Below, piece by piece: positions 1 to 10,149 of a DNA stretch of 64,000 nt. Origin of the DNA: Gerris lacustris (lineage: Eukaryota; Arthropoda; Insecta; Hemiptera; Gerridae); NCBI GenBank assembly GCA_951217055.1, contig OX578280.1, positions 16,221,394 to 16,285,393 of the forward strand. The letters are read 5' to 3'. The notes under the pieces are model-generated. The model saw only the letters and a list, made by a program, of their open reading frames with translations, did not search any database and was not told the DNA's origin. Position 1 is the first letter of the stretch. The number at the start of each line of letters is the position of its first letter. Made by a program: the position numbers and the translations under genes.

Positions 1-551
1 ACTCATTTAACTCTACACAAAATTCTTGCTTGATGTTTAGGTACGTTTAGACGGTTATATGATTGCTTATAATGAATGAATCAATGAAATTGAAATATGC
101 AAAGACCAATTCAATGAAATTGCTCAATGCTATCGCCGATGATTCAATCAAATTGAATGGCTCTAAACCTATGTCTACACTGGTGCGCTTTTGCTTTCAA
201 TGAAGTCATGCGTCATAGCGCACCGGGTTCGGAACAGGTGGCATATGCTGTTGCATGACTCTTGGGATGTTGAAAGTTGACGATTCCATAGCGCAAGCCA
301 TGACGCATGCTAATGCTTATCCAACCACTTGGATCTTTGGTGAAACTCTGCTTTTAACATTTGATGTACTATTTCTAAAATAACCTTCTAGAGCTTGCTT
401 TAAATTTCTTTTTGTGTGCTTTCTTTTTAGTTTAAAATTTTGTGATAATATTTTTAAACTAGTATTTTGTTGTTTAAAAACGTTGTTTGATTTACTGTTA
501 ATAATTGTCCTCATAAATCCGTTTCTCCTAAGCTCTTAGGACAAAATAATC
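1..551. repeat. Terminal-type sequence of a Harbinger-like element (tentative)
   Basis: No gene is visible. Positions 41-150 carry a cgtttagacgg motif followed by an A-rich stretch containing accaattcaatgaaattgct. The same order and orientation recur at 6688-6790, so this is a dispersed repeat. A gtctacactggtgcgcttttgc stretch near 174 is roughly mirrored by the complement of gaaagcgctagtgtagac near 6207-6225, beyond the MADF relic. The two could be the terminal inverted repeats of the element that carried the MADF gene. Harbinger-type elements do pair a transposase with a Myb/MADF-type protein, but no transposase remains here, so the family is inferred. Confidence 0.35.
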
Positions 552-690
552 ATGTCCAGTGAAAAAAACATTGCATTTTATTGAACATTATCAAAGTCTA
601 AATATCTTATGGGATGTAAAAGACAAAAATTGCGCAAACAAACAAATGTGACGGATGCATTAGACGAAATATTAAAAAAAAATATCATTT
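552..690 (+). pseudogene. MADF-domain gene relic, 5' part
   Basis: An ATG at 552 opens a short frame that shifts by one base near 576. From 577 to 648 the translation has the start of a MADF domain (FIEHYQSLNILWDVKDKN). A second frameshift near 649 leads into TDALDEIL at 651-674. MADF domains are Myb-like DNA-binding modules found in insect transcription factors and in the accessory proteins of PIF/Harbinger transposons. The frame is interrupted at 702/703 by a non-LTR retrotransposon and resumes at 5893. At least two frameshifts make it non-functional. Whether it was a host gene or a transposon gene cannot be told. Confidence 0.6.
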
Positions 691-702
691 AAGCGTTGTT
701 GA
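691..702 (+). repeat. Target-site duplication of the non-LTR insertion, left copy
   Basis: AAGCGTTGTTGA here is repeated at 5893-5904 directly after a poly(A) tract. The leading AA of the right copy is ambiguous with that tail. This is the variable-length duplication expected of target-primed reverse transcription. Confidence 0.8.
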
Positions 703-952
703 AGTGCCCTACTATCACTGGACAAACTCTACACACAGCAAGAAGTAGTTGGTAAAATCCGTAGCTGTATGTTGAATGGAGGCTTAGACGTCCGGTTCTG
801 TTGGGTCCCGAGCCATACAGGTATTCCCGGCAATGAAAAGGCAGACAGCCTTGCTAAATCTGCCATCACATCAGGCGAAAAGCGGAGTACAGTAATCACT
901 CCCAAGGACCTAGACAAAAAGACCAAGCAGGAACTTTTACGACAATTGCAGC
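703..952 (+). pseudogene. Non-LTR retrotransposon RNase H domain, fragment 1
   Basis: Reading in the frame of 769, the translation runs from LLSLDKLYTQQEVVGKI into FCWVPSHTGIPGNEKADSL. The latter is the conserved last helix of a retroelement RNase H, with the catalytic His and Asp region (SHTGIPGNEKAD). The frame reaches the hAT-type target site at 945-952 and continues in the same frame at 4958 once the insertion and one target copy are removed in thought. RNase H degrades RNA in the RNA:DNA hybrid during reverse transcription. The rest of pol is absent because of 5' truncation. Confidence 0.8.
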
Positions 953-1064
953 CAGTGGCGTCGCCAGGGGGGTGCGGGGGGGGCGGCCCGCCCCGGGTAC
1001 CACGACAAGGGGGGTGTAAGTTTAAAGGTACTTGTATATTGAATAATATAATAATATCAATAAT

Positions 1065-1096
<32 letters not shown>

Positions 1097-1098
1097 TA

Positions 1099-1984
1099 CA
1101 GTATGTCCCAGGATCGACTTGACGATACGTGAAGTGACCAAAAAATTTCATTTTTCGACAAAAAGTCATTCTTGATCATCCCTCCTGCATGTCTTCAAAT
1201 GAAGATTTATAGCATTAAAAATATTGTTCCATGTACCCTGTTCCCAAAAATTACGATTTTTTAAAATCGCACAAGAGAGAACTGGTCTAAATTTTAATTT
1301 TATGAAAAAAAGTCATTCGATATAAAAAATTATATTTTTCTAAATAAGAATGAATATACAAAAAAACAATAATTTAAATTTCACCCCCCCCCCCCCCCAC
1401 GCTTACCTCACTCTGAATAAAAAGAAAATTTTAAATTAATAAAATTAGGAATCGTTTTGAGTACAACAATGATTGTTGAATAGACATTTTTAAAATTAAC
1501 ATTATTATAGAAATTATATCTTAGCAATGGACAATAAAAATTAATTTACTTCAATTTATGCTTTTTATTAAATTTTTATTTTAATAAAATAGGTCTATTA
1601 AACAATTAATTTTTTATTTAACACGATTTTCAAAACGATTACTTTGGATTTTTTTATTATTAATAGTGAGGTAAGCGGGTAGGGGGGGGGGGGGGGGGTG
1701 AAATTCAAATTATTGTTTTTTTTGTATATTCTTTCTTATTTAGAAAAATATAATTTTTTATAACGTATGACTTTTTTTCATAAAATTAAAATTTAGACCA
1801 GTTCCCTCTTGTGCAATTTTAAAAAATCGTAATTTTTGGGAACAGGGTACATGGAACAATATTTTTAATGCTATAAATCTTCATTTGACGACATGCAGGA
1901 GGGATGATCAAGAATGACTTTTTGTCGAAAAATGCAATTTTTAGGTCACTTCACGTATCGTCAAGTCGATCCTGGGACATACTG
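1099..1984. mobile_element. 886-bp near-perfect palindrome (mariner-type foldback element)
   Basis: The arms begin CAGTATGTCCCAGGATCGAC and the right end reads as the reverse complement. Complementarity continues almost to the centre near 1541, including a C run near 1384 opposite a G run near 1682. TA flanks each side (1097-1098, 1985-1986), as for Tc1/mariner elements. The open frames at 769 and 729 run into it by chance and are not genes. Related ends occur at 4276 and 60755. Confidence 0.8.
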
Positions 1985-1986
1985 TA

Positions 1987-2680
1987 TATATATATATATA
2001 ATATTTATTTATTAATATATAATAATATTTATTATTATTTATTCATTAATATATAAGAAATATTTAATAATATAATGCCATATTATTTTAATTAAAGAGG
2101 TTCTTGCTTCAGTTATAAGACGTTGGAGGTAGTTGATAAACAGAAGCTGATTGAGACTGTGAGACAAACAGTAGGCCTACCGTTACCGTGACACGGATCA
2201 GAGTAGGATTGTGATATGAGTTTGAGTGTGATAACTGTTGGTAGGGTTGTAGGGTGATAAGGAGGGGGAAGGGGTGCGCACGAGGCTAATGCGCAGATTC
2301 AATCTGTCAAGAACCGTCAAGGACGTGAACCGTGTGTTGTTCTGACTTGACTACTGTGCACGCATCTTAATAGATAAAAACGAAAGACGAAAGTAGTGAA
2401 AGTTTATCGGTGTGTTGTGTTTTGTGTTTGTTGTTTGTCTACCTTATTTTGCCGTTTTGGATTTCGTTTGCTTACAGTAAGAGCTACAAGGTATGCAATG
2501 CAATTAATATTATATATTGACTGTAGTTATTGTAGTTGATGGCAATGTTTTAAATGTAGTAGTTGAAGTTTATATTATAATGTTATGTGTGAAGTGTATA
2601 GAGAAGGGTTCGTAGAGTGGGGGGTCGCCTCTCTGCATCCCTATAACATCGTCCATCCGTCCCACATTTGTCTTTCAGCT
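1987..2680. other. Gap inside the hAT-type element, no gene recognised
   Basis: TA-rich tract at 1985-2060, then unique-looking sequence. The small frame at 2585-2788 has no recognisable motif and overlaps the start of a family B repeat, so I do not call it. Confidence 0.5.
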
Positions 2681-2689
2681 AAAATAAAA

Positions 2690-2859
2690 TTAAAATGTAT
2701 AAATGTATCAATCACTCCGCTTGACCGCGCAAAAACTTCTTCTTGTGCCAAATTGAATTTTTACAAGCCTGTTTCAATTGTACTTTAGAAGACGTATAAA
2801 AAGTTTTATTATAATCAATTCTTTAGAACATAAGATATTGGGAAATTGTTTTCTCTTTT
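2690..2859. repeat. Dispersed repeat family B, left part
   Basis: Contains tttcaattgtactttaga, a short gap and an aagttttattat motif. The same order recurs at 3935-4090 and 37680-37820. The copy appears interrupted by the family A repeat at 2860-3460 and resumes after it. Confidence 0.6.
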
Positions 2860-3460
2860 TACTTTCTCATATAAAGAGAAAGTATTGTGATGGCGCGAAA
2901 ATTCGATTTTGAGATTTTGTTGGATTTACTCGTTTTGAGGTCCCCTGAGTCCAAAAAAGTGGTTTTTAAAAAATGTTTGTCTGTCGTCTGTCTGTGCAGA
3001 CGCCTGGAGCCTAAACTACTGGGCCGATTTTGACGAAATTTTGCATACACATTTAGAAAAATCATACCCCGTGGCAAAATCGAGAAATGAATTTTAGCTC
3101 CAAATTTGGGGGTGCTACCCCCAAAAACTCTGAAAAAACGTTAAAAAAAAAATTTCTCGAAAACGGTTCCGACGATTTTGATTAAAAAATTCTATAATAT
3201 ATTCCATTTGAATACGAATCTAACGATATAAGCCGTTTTCCCGGGAAAAATATAGTTCCGGAGAAAATAGCTTAAAACTCGGACGGAGAGGGCCCGGGTT
3301 CGATTCCCCGCCCGGGAGAATATATTTTTATGGTAAATTTTGATGAATGCTCAGTAATAATTAAATGTAAATACGAATACTGATAATTGGAAAACACTGG
3401 GCTAAGTAAAAAAATATGAACTCATATATGAGAAAGTTTGTCTGAGTTGTCTCGGACCTA
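2860..3460 (+). repeat. Dispersed repeat family A, copy 1, with tRNA-like B box
   Basis: About 600 bp, beginning tactttctcatataaagaga and ending with a degenerate complement (ctcatatatgagaaagt), so the ends are inverted repeats. A conserved block gggccgattttgacgaaatt lies near 3020. A polymerase III B-box-like ggttcgattcccc lies near 3297-3310. Other copies: 7814-9060 (split), 32170-32752, 54930-55503 and 55505-56097. The B box suggests a tRNA-derived module, but no convincing A box is visible, so a SINE assignment is tentative. Confidence 0.7.
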
Positions 3461-4260
3461 TTTTTTAAACGTTAAGATCTAATTTAATAAATTTAATGAA
3501 CTTTATCACTTCAGAGGGGTGTCGTTGTTGGCTGTTAGTTTCATGTTTCATTAAAGAAATATATTTGTAAAATATGTTAATCTCATCGATTATATAAAGA
3601 TCCCATTTTTCCTAAAGTTTGAATTTTAAATTTGAAGTTTACGTTTTTATGCAAGCGTTGCTCACGGAACGCTGCCGTATTTCATCTAACTTCTCTACTC
3701 TTAAATGCAATATCATATTTCGCAGGGTTTTATGCCTGTTGTTTATCACGATGACGATGAAAAAGAAAAAGTGGCTATGATGTGAGGTTGTGCCGGGTTA
3801 ATGTTATACATCGCCACTGTTACTTTAACTAAAAAGAGCTTGAGGGGAAATCATTTTACATAACCTATTTTAACCTTTAATTAATAGTGTTAGCTACAAA
3901 GAATACCTCTGCCATTTCAACTATGATTTTAAATTTTAGATGTATCACATCAAACCATAAAAACTTTCATTTGAAATTTTACTTTCCAGTTTCAATAATT
4001 GTACTTAGACGATGTATATGAAGTTTTATTATATAGATACTCTCGCTAAGATATTGTTAAAGACAGACGCTGTTTTCTGTTTTTAGACATTTATATCCGA
4101 TTTAAAGGATGTTGCGACCTTTATCACTCGATAGTTTATGGGAGTGTTGCGCGCGAATGCTTTGACGTATAATGCTACCCAAAAAACTTAGTCAGAGCAT
4201 TGGTAAAAGTAATATGAATACCAAATTTCACCTAAAGTAAAGAAATAGAAAAATTATATA
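3461..4260. repeat. Dispersed repeat family B, further copies
   Basis: The stretch near 3530-3700 (gcaagcgttgctcacggaacgc) and 3935-4250 (gacgatgtatatgaagtttt; gcgcgaatgctttgac; gagcattggtaaaa) match segments at 37680-38030 and 58125-58400. No coding capacity is seen. The copies are diverged. Confidence 0.55.
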
Positions 4261-4275
4261 TATATAATTTATATG

Positions 4276-4933
4276 CAGTGTGTCCCCGGATCGACGCATG
4301 AATAGGTGAAAAAGGCTAAACATTTTTTAATTAAAATTTCATCTTCTGGGGTTCAGCCCTGCTTGGATAGAAACTAATTTATGACATAACTTAAGTTTCG
4401 GAAAATTAAGTATGACTTAGAAATTTACATAATAGTTATTTTTCCCACTAGTAAAGTCCTTCTTCTCTAGGAGATACGAAAAAATGTTATTAGAAAAAGT
4501 TGTTCAGAAAGAAAAACTGAGTTAGAATACAAAATTTGAAAACGCTACGCCTACTTTGATATATTGCATTATTTACCGTTTTTTGAATTGTTGAAACCAC
4601 TCATTCCTAGTATAAGCCATAAGCCTTAGGTAGAGAAGACTAGAACAGTATAAAACAGTTGATGTGTGAAAATTTAAGTTTCGTGCTTGAATAAAAATGA
4701 TGTTCAAAATTCGCGCAGTTTTATTTGAATACATTACATATTGTAGGAATGTAATAGTGTTGATAATGTCGTGTAGAACTATTAAAAATTGCCCCGTTAA
4801 CTTAAGAGGCGTGTGTCGGGATCGTGATACGAGGTGTTAACTGTTTTGTGTTTTGTTGGGTTATAAATGATGTAACCCAAAAGGGAGGGGGGGGGGGGGT
4901 GACAAAAGACTGACCGCACCAGGTGACAGAAGT
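4276..4933. other. Half of a mariner-type foldback end, then unassigned hAT interior
   Basis: TATG followed by CAGTGTGTCCCCGGATCGAC at 4276 resembles the arm of the palindrome at 1099 and the end near 60755, but no partner arm follows. The rest has no recognisable gene. A G run at 4886-4899 lies close to the right terminus. Confidence 0.4.
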
Positions 4934-4957
4934 CCTGGCGACGCCACTGATTGCAGC

Positions 4958-5313
4958 AAAGGTGGACAGAGGGCAACAACAACAAACTGAAATTCATTAA
5001 ACCGATTTTATCAGACTGGAAGACATGCTATAGGAAGTGCCGACAAGAGGAAGTGATACTGGCCAGACTACGCATCGGTCATACCAGGGTGACACACGGG
5101 TATCTCATCACTAAGAAAGATAAACCTGTTTGTAAACTATGCAACCAAGAGATGACAGTGCACCATATACTCTGTGAGTGCCCAAGGTTGGACACTGTGC
5201 GACAACGACACCAAATGCCTTCTAGCATTGCTGAAGTTCTGCAGGACAGTGAAACCACTACAAAAATACTTTTTGAATATTTAAAGGAAATTGATGTCAT
5301 AAGGGAAATTTAA
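4958..5313 (+). pseudogene. Non-LTR retrotransposon pol C-terminus, fragment 2
   Basis: Continues the RNase H frame of fragment 1 without a shift. The translation includes RLRIGHTRVTHGYL and CKLCNQEMTVHHILCECP, the latter a CX2C-X8-H-X4-C zinc-knuckle-like motif typical of the region after RNase H in I/Jockey-type elements. The stop codon is at 5311-5313. The reading frame from 703 to 5313, minus the hAT-type insertion, has no internal stop, so the retroelement was probably young when it was hit. Confidence 0.8.
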
Positions 5314-5892
5314 ACTGGGAACTCTGTTTATTCAATTCTTCTTTTTTCAATTTTGGTCTCTCTAAGTTTCTGAAAAGGACTATTTTGTATTTTGCCAATA
5401 TCCTGAGGTTTTTTCTATAACCAAGCGTTAGACAAAAAGTAAATCAATAAAATAATAACCCTGATAATAATAATTTAAAACAACTAAAACCTCGTACTCT
5501 TGTATTAATATTCCGAATAATAATAATTATGAAATAATAAATATATATAAGAATAGCAATAATAATAATAATAATTCAATTATAATAATCAATTCAAAGT
5601 AACAGTGAAAAAATAACTCCTGGAATAAACCAAAATTAAATTTATGTACATTTGTATTTGTGGCGCGGCACAAAATAACGCATATAAAGGGCTAACTATA
5701 AATATGTCAAAGAATATAATATAATCTAAAACTAACCAAAGAATATAGTATAAAATCACTCAAACTAACAGTAAAAATAATAATAATAATAAAACAAACA
5801 AAGGTAAAGGTTTGCGCTAATAGCCCAAGTAGTTAAAGCGCACCTTCCTTAGCCGCGGGTGGAGGAGGGATAAAAAAAAAAAAAAAAAAAAA
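5314..5892 (+). other. 3' UTR and poly(A) of the non-LTR element
   Basis: AT-rich sequence with many AATAAT repeats, a GC-richer end (agccgcgggtggaggaggga) and a 23-base A run at 5872-5894 directly followed by the right target duplication. Confidence 0.7.
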
Positions 5893-6245
5893 AAGCGTTG
5901 TTGATGTAAAAAAGAAAATAAAAACTGAGATCTTACTTTTCAAAAGAACACCAAAATACAATTAAGCAAGAAAGTGGATCAGGGGTTGAATAAAACCTCG
6001 TCTAGGGATAGGTTGCATATAAGTCATGAATTTGTATAGATAAAAATAACTCTGCATTCATTTTCTTCTTTTTTTTAAAAAAAAAACAACAAAAGTGAAG
6101 AACCAATGTGGCATTGGTTGCTGAATCCGTCAAACCTGTATTCGATAGCGCATGCAATGTTGAAAAATGAAACGCAAGTTGAAAAGCATGTTGAATTGAA
6201 AGAGGACGACGAAAGCGCTAGTGTAGACTGTAAAGATAGCGATAG
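5893..6245 (+). pseudogene. MADF-domain gene relic, 3' part
   Basis: After the right target duplication the translation LSVVDVKKKIKTE continues the MADF domain. A frameshift leads to KEHQNTIKQESGSGVE, the linker typical of the second half of MADF (compare the usual SGSG followed by acidic residue). Stop codons follow. The region 6090-6240 may hold the remainder of the parent element but is not readable as protein. Confidence 0.55.
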
Positions 6246-6250
6246 CATAA

Positions 6251-6676
6251 AGCCTAGTTTACATTAGTAGAGTAAAGGGGCGAGTGCACTAGCTTACTTT
6301 TTAGCACAAGGGACAGTAGAGTAAAATGGGGTGCTGTTTTTTGGTAGAGTGACTCTAAAGTCGTTCACACGTGCTTGAGATAGTAGCCTTAGTAAAGTGA
6401 GGTTATTACGTTTTTAGTTCAGAATAATCCCGCAATTAATATAGAAAAGAGGTATTCAATATTAGGACGTAGGGTGGGAGGTCTACTCGCCCGTCGGCGG
6501 GCGAGCTACTCTACCACCGCACTAGCTTATTTACTCGACCAACTTTTATCCACTATCCTCGACCGTTTACTATCCGTATCGTTCACATTAGGCTAGTAGC
6601 TTGCTAGAGGTAGGCTAGTGCTTGCGGTCGAGTAGAGTGCTACTCGACCGTTTACTCTACCAATGTAAACTAGGCT
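6251..6676. mobile_element. 426-bp MITE with about 26-bp terminal inverted repeats
   Basis: Starts AGCCTAGTTTACATTAGTAG and ends with the reverse complement, one mismatch over 26 bp. Several further tcgac/gtagagt motifs occur in both orientations, and a GC-rich inverted repeat (cgcccgtcggcgggcg) lies near the centre. No coding capacity. A target duplication is not obvious, so the superfamily is open. Confidence 0.75.
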
Positions 6677-6685
6677 CTAGGCTTA

Positions 6686-7060
6686 AAGGTGCGTTTAGAC
6701 GGCTCAATTTCATTTCTCCATGAGGTTGAAACACGACTAAATAAATGAAATTGAAACATTTAAACACCAATTCAATGAAATTGCTGATTGCCATTGCCAA
6801 GGGAAAAGAAGTTGAACTAGTTCAACTTTTTAAGCAATCAATGATTAAATGGCACCATGGAAACCTAAAACAGAACTGTGTGAAATGTTAGTCGTCCACC
6901 GTGTGGAATTTTCAAAACGTATAGAGTTATCACAAATTATGAGATGCGCTAGTGTGCCAAATTTCGTTCAAATCCATCAATTTTTACGCCAGCTATCATT
7001 AGACAAACAAACAAACTTTTCAAAGTCTAAGTTTCTGAAATGAAGAACTCACTATGCTCG
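6686..7060. repeat. Second copy of the 5' Harbinger-like repeat plus family B tail
   Basis: 6688-6790 repeats the cgtttagacgg unit of 41-150. 6940-7060 (gtgccaaatttcgttcaaat; ctcactatgctcgttcaat) matches the 3' tail of family B seen at 56560-56690 and 58340-58480. Confidence 0.5.
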
Positions 7061-7813
7061 TTCAATAAAATTGTTTTTTTTTACTATACATAGTAATCTT
7101 TTCATTAATGTGAGTTATCATCATTATGTCTAAACATAATAATGATGATTGTCTGAAGGAAACTATCTAAGCTTTCTATAGATAGACAGTCTATATTCTA
7201 TGGAGATTTTCAAAAGAAAAAATATAAATCGATTATCATTTAGGGCAAACATTTAGTTTATAATGTTATTTGAACCTGTGATAAGTGTTTCAATGTAGCC
7301 TCAACGTAAAATAATCTACTTCAGAAAAGTTTTTTAGATATCGGAATAAAACTTAATATTATCTTAAGTTAAATCTAAATCGATACTTAAGAAACAAAAT
7401 AGTTGGTAAGAGTTTATTTCTAATTTCTATACTTAGATATTCAAGGTTGAACACGAAGAAGAAGTTTGAGATTAATAATGAATAATTTTGTCAATCAACA
7501 TCTACTGTTACTTTCGATGTATAAAGCTGTTTTATTCCAATTCAAACAAAAAGATTAATGAAAACGAAAATAAATTCGTTTTTTACAAACTGTGTAAAAC
7601 ACAAAATCAAAATAATCAATTAGTTTTACTTAACCCATTATATTTAATTTACTTAATGTTCTTTAATTATTCTAAGGTAAAGGGTATGAAAAATAAAGAA
7701 GAATGTCGATGATAAATAATCAATATAGTCTTTCGTAAAATGTTCAAAGAAAAATAATATTTATAAATAACGCTTAATGTTACTCTACTATTTAGTTTTC
7801 TTTGTTTATTCAT
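7061..7813. other. AT-rich gap, nothing recognised
   Basis: No repeat boundary, coding motif or splice-supported exon is seen. The 74-residue frame at 7488 is low-complexity (Asn/Lys/Phe/Tyr rich) and attributable to composition. Confidence 0.5.
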
Positions 7814-7962
7814 TTATTACTTTCTAATATAAAAAGAAAGTATTGTGGTGGTGCAAAAACTCAATTTTGATGGATTTACATGTTTTGTGGTCCCCTGAGT
7901 CCAAAAAAGTGGTTTTTCAAAAATGTCTGTCTGTCGTCTGTGCACGCGCCTGGAGTCTAACC

Positions 7963-8791
7963 CAGGGGTGCCCAACCTACGGCCCGCGAGCCGATTTTAT
8001 GTGGCCCGCCGTGTTGCCATAAAAAGGAAGAATTCACAAGCATTCAGAGAATCTAAAATATATTAATTTCCTAATGTCGAACAGCCCCGCTAATTTTGCC
8101 CAGCAACATTGGAGAATGGGGAAAACAGAGATCTGTTGCCATTCTACAGCGCCTTGCCCAATGAAGATTTCAAAAACTTAAAAATGTTTGCTCGTACCAT
8201 GTTCTCAGTGTTTGGCTCGACCTATGTTTGCGAACAAACGTTTTCAAAAATGAATTACATTAAATCAAAATTGCGGTCTTCCCTCACAGATGAACACTTA
8301 AAATCGTTATTAATGATTTGGTACAACCAAGTTTGAGCCTAAGTGGAAAGACATTTTAAGTACAAGTGCAAAGCAGTTTCAACCAGCTCACTGAAGCTAC
8401 ATACATACTTACATACAATCTTGATATTTTGTTTAATAACTTTGTAAAATGAAAGACTAACTGTTTTGTAATGCATACTGTTATTGTTGTATTTTTATAA
8501 TTGTGTGGTTAATTACAATCACTTAATATATATTTGAGTGTTTTATTTTCTGCAAAGTAAAACTAGGCTAGTAACAGAAAAAAAACTTTATTAACATGGT
8601 GTTTCAGCTAAAACTAAAACGGAAAATTGACCTTCTATAGGAAGCATAAAAACGTGTTTTATGAGGGTAAAAATTCTAAAATTTTCTAGGGGAGGACCCC
8701 CCCCCGCCGGGGTACACCACCGGCCCCCGGCCCGCCTTCCCTTTGAATGTTGAAAATGTGGCCCTTGATTGAAAAAGGTTGGGCACCCCTG
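7963..8791 (+). mobile_element. hAT (Charlie-like) deletion derivative, 829 bp
   Basis: Perfect 16-bp terminal inverted repeats (CAGGGGTGCCCAACCT at 7963 and its complement ending at 8791) with an exact 8-bp duplication GTCTAACC at 7955-7962 and 8792-8799. It retains only the C-terminal part of a transposase (8109-8336), so it is an internally deleted, non-autonomous copy. It sits inside a family A repeat. Confidence 0.9.
8109..8336 (+). pseudogene. hAT transposase C-terminal dimerisation domain fragment
   Basis: 75 residues ending at a stop codon at 8334-8336. The segment FGSTYVCEQTFSKMNYIK, followed by KSKLRSSLTDEHLKSLL, is the hAT dimerisation region of the Charlie/ZBED5-like type. The zinc finger and the catalytic RNase H-like core are deleted. 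The fragment lies inside the terminal repeats of its own element, in the plus orientation. It could not catalyse transposition. Confidence 0.8.
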
Positions 8792-9061
8792 GTCTAACCT
8801 ACTGGGCCGATTTTGACGAAATTTGGCATACATGTTCAGAAAAATCATACCCCTAGACGAAATCGAGAAACGAATTTTAGCTGCAATTTTGGGGGCACTA
8901 ACCCCTAAAAACTCTGAAATAACAAGAAAAAAATTATTTCTCGAAAGCGGTCCCAATGATTTGGATTACAAAAATTTAAAATGTAGTCCATTTCAATTTT
9001 TTTTTTGATAAAATTTGTATGAACTCGTGATGAGTTGTCTTGGACAAATTTTTTTAATTTT

Positions 9062-9210
9062 GCTGTTTGTTTTACGTCCTGGTCAACACATGAGTATATG
9101 TATTATAGGACGGGAGACAAGATTGCTTTAATCACCAACTCGATGTTTATGATCAGAATGAAACATGTCTCACCTCTCTGGGATTTGAACTCACCAGTCG
9201 GTGTTTAGAC
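9062..9210 (-). repeat. SINE-like repeat family C with tRNA-like T arm, copy 1
   Basis: On the minus strand a tRNA T-arm-like ggtgagttcaaatcccag (complement of 9177-9200) precedes ggtgagacatgtttca. The same blocks occur in plus orientation at 23490-23625. Two copies in opposite orientation with a B-box-like element suggest a tRNA-derived SINE. Confidence 0.5.
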
Positions 9211-9611
9211 TTTTATTCGCGTTTTTCGAGGTTTTCAAAATAGTATAATATGTTGTTCTATTATAGCATTTATTTATTATTTCCTTCTATGATCTTACTT
9301 TCATTTATCTAAAACTTTTGGATAAGTGTTAGGATATGCACTTAAGAACGCTTACTTAAACTTTATTATCGGATCTGCACTTCATGTTTAGCAGAGGCAG
9401 ATAAATTAATATTTATTATTTAACTAATTTTGGAATGAAAGAGGTGTAGTTCAATGAAGAAACAACAAATTCTTCACACAAAAAAAGTTTTGGAAGTTAT
9501 TTTTTTTAAAAATTGGCGTCAAGCTTTCAACACTCATATTTAATACCTATATTATTAACTTCATACAGCTCGATACGTTCTACATGTGTGATGTAGCTTT
9601 ATTATCCAAGA
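9211..9611. other. Gap, nothing recognised
   Basis: AT-rich intronic or intergenic sequence with no coding or repeat signature that I can support. Confidence 0.4.
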
Positions 9612-9803
9612 TAAATATAGAAATAGCAATTGTATTCATCAACTATTTAAGAATTTTGAACGGTATTCAACGAAGTAAACTTTTCTATATTTAAACCTTA
9701 ATCATGTGATAAGGTTAAGGTTTAAATATAGAAAAGTTTACTTCGATGAATACAGTTCAATATTGTTAAATAGTTGATGAATTCTGTTGTTATTTCTATA
9801 TTT
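9612..9803. repeat. Foldback element of about 190 bp
   Basis: aagtaaacttttctatattt at 9681 onward is answered by its complement from 9722, and the arms extend outward to caactatttaa and its complement. The centre is near 9710. There are a few mismatches and small gaps. Confidence 0.7.
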
Positions 9804-10149
9804 CTCTTGTATGATAAAACTATTCTATGGTATGTATGATTTTGTCTGTTACGTTTTCGCTGCCTCATTTCATTATAAAAGAAAACAAGGAGGACAAAAA
9901 AATTGAGTTTATGAAGGCCTCTAATAATTAATTGAAATTATTTGGTTGTAAATAAAACCACTAGTTGAGTTCATCTGACAGCGAAATCAAGCATAGCTGA
10001 TAAAAGAGAGAAGCTGGAAAAAGTTTAACTTTTAAGAACAAATCATCTTTATAATATCCGAAACAATACAACTATGGATGGAATGTTGTTAAAATGTGTT
10101 AGGAAGATCTTATTAGTGTCGATTCAGCAGTCCAAGAGTAACCATAACT

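Larger units (their letters stand above)
953..4949. mobile_element. hAT-type DNA transposon insertion, 3,997 bp, carrying nested repeats
   Basis: Both ends carry a perfect 16-bp terminal inverted repeat: CAGTGGCGTCGCCAGG at 953-968 and its complement at 4934-4949. It is bounded by an exact 8-bp duplication, ATTGCAGC, at 945-952 and 4950-4957. A CAGNGGCG-type end with an 8-bp duplication is the hAT signature. G-rich subterminal runs lie near both ends. No transposase frame is seen inside. The interior is a palindromic mariner-type element (1099-1984) and copies of dispersed families A and B, so this is a non-autonomous or internally replaced copy. Confidence 0.85.
703..5892 (+). mobile_element. 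5'-truncated non-LTR retrotransposon, split by a hAT-type element
   Basis: The element proper is 703-952 plus 4958-5892, about 1.2 kb. It consists of the 3' end of a pol gene (RNase H domain and C-terminal region), a 3' untranslated region of about 560 bp and a poly(A) tail at 5872-5894. It is flanked by a 10-12 bp duplication. It inserted into the MADF gene and was later hit by the element at 953-4949. Severe 5' truncation is typical of LINE insertions. The RNase H domain suggests an I, LOA, R1 or Jockey-related clade; I cannot choose among these without a search. Confidence 0.8.
7814..9060 (+). repeat. Dispersed repeat family A, copy 2, split by a hAT element
   Basis: The left part 7814-7954 and right part 8800-9060 join into one family A copy (gggccgattttgacgaaatt at 8805) when the hAT element at 7963-8791 and one 8-bp duplication are removed. 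This copy appears to lack the B-box segment. Confidence 0.7.

Noticed and set aside
729..1169. 146-residue minus-strand frame
   Set aside because: Antisense of the RNase H fragment joined to hAT-type and palindrome sequence, with a Phe run from poly(A).
3290..3320. Possible tRNA gene at the ggttcgattcccc sequence (also 11370, 32325, 55060, 55665)
   Set aside because: Only a T-arm-like piece is present. No acceptor, D or anticodon arms fold around it, and it recurs in repeat copies.
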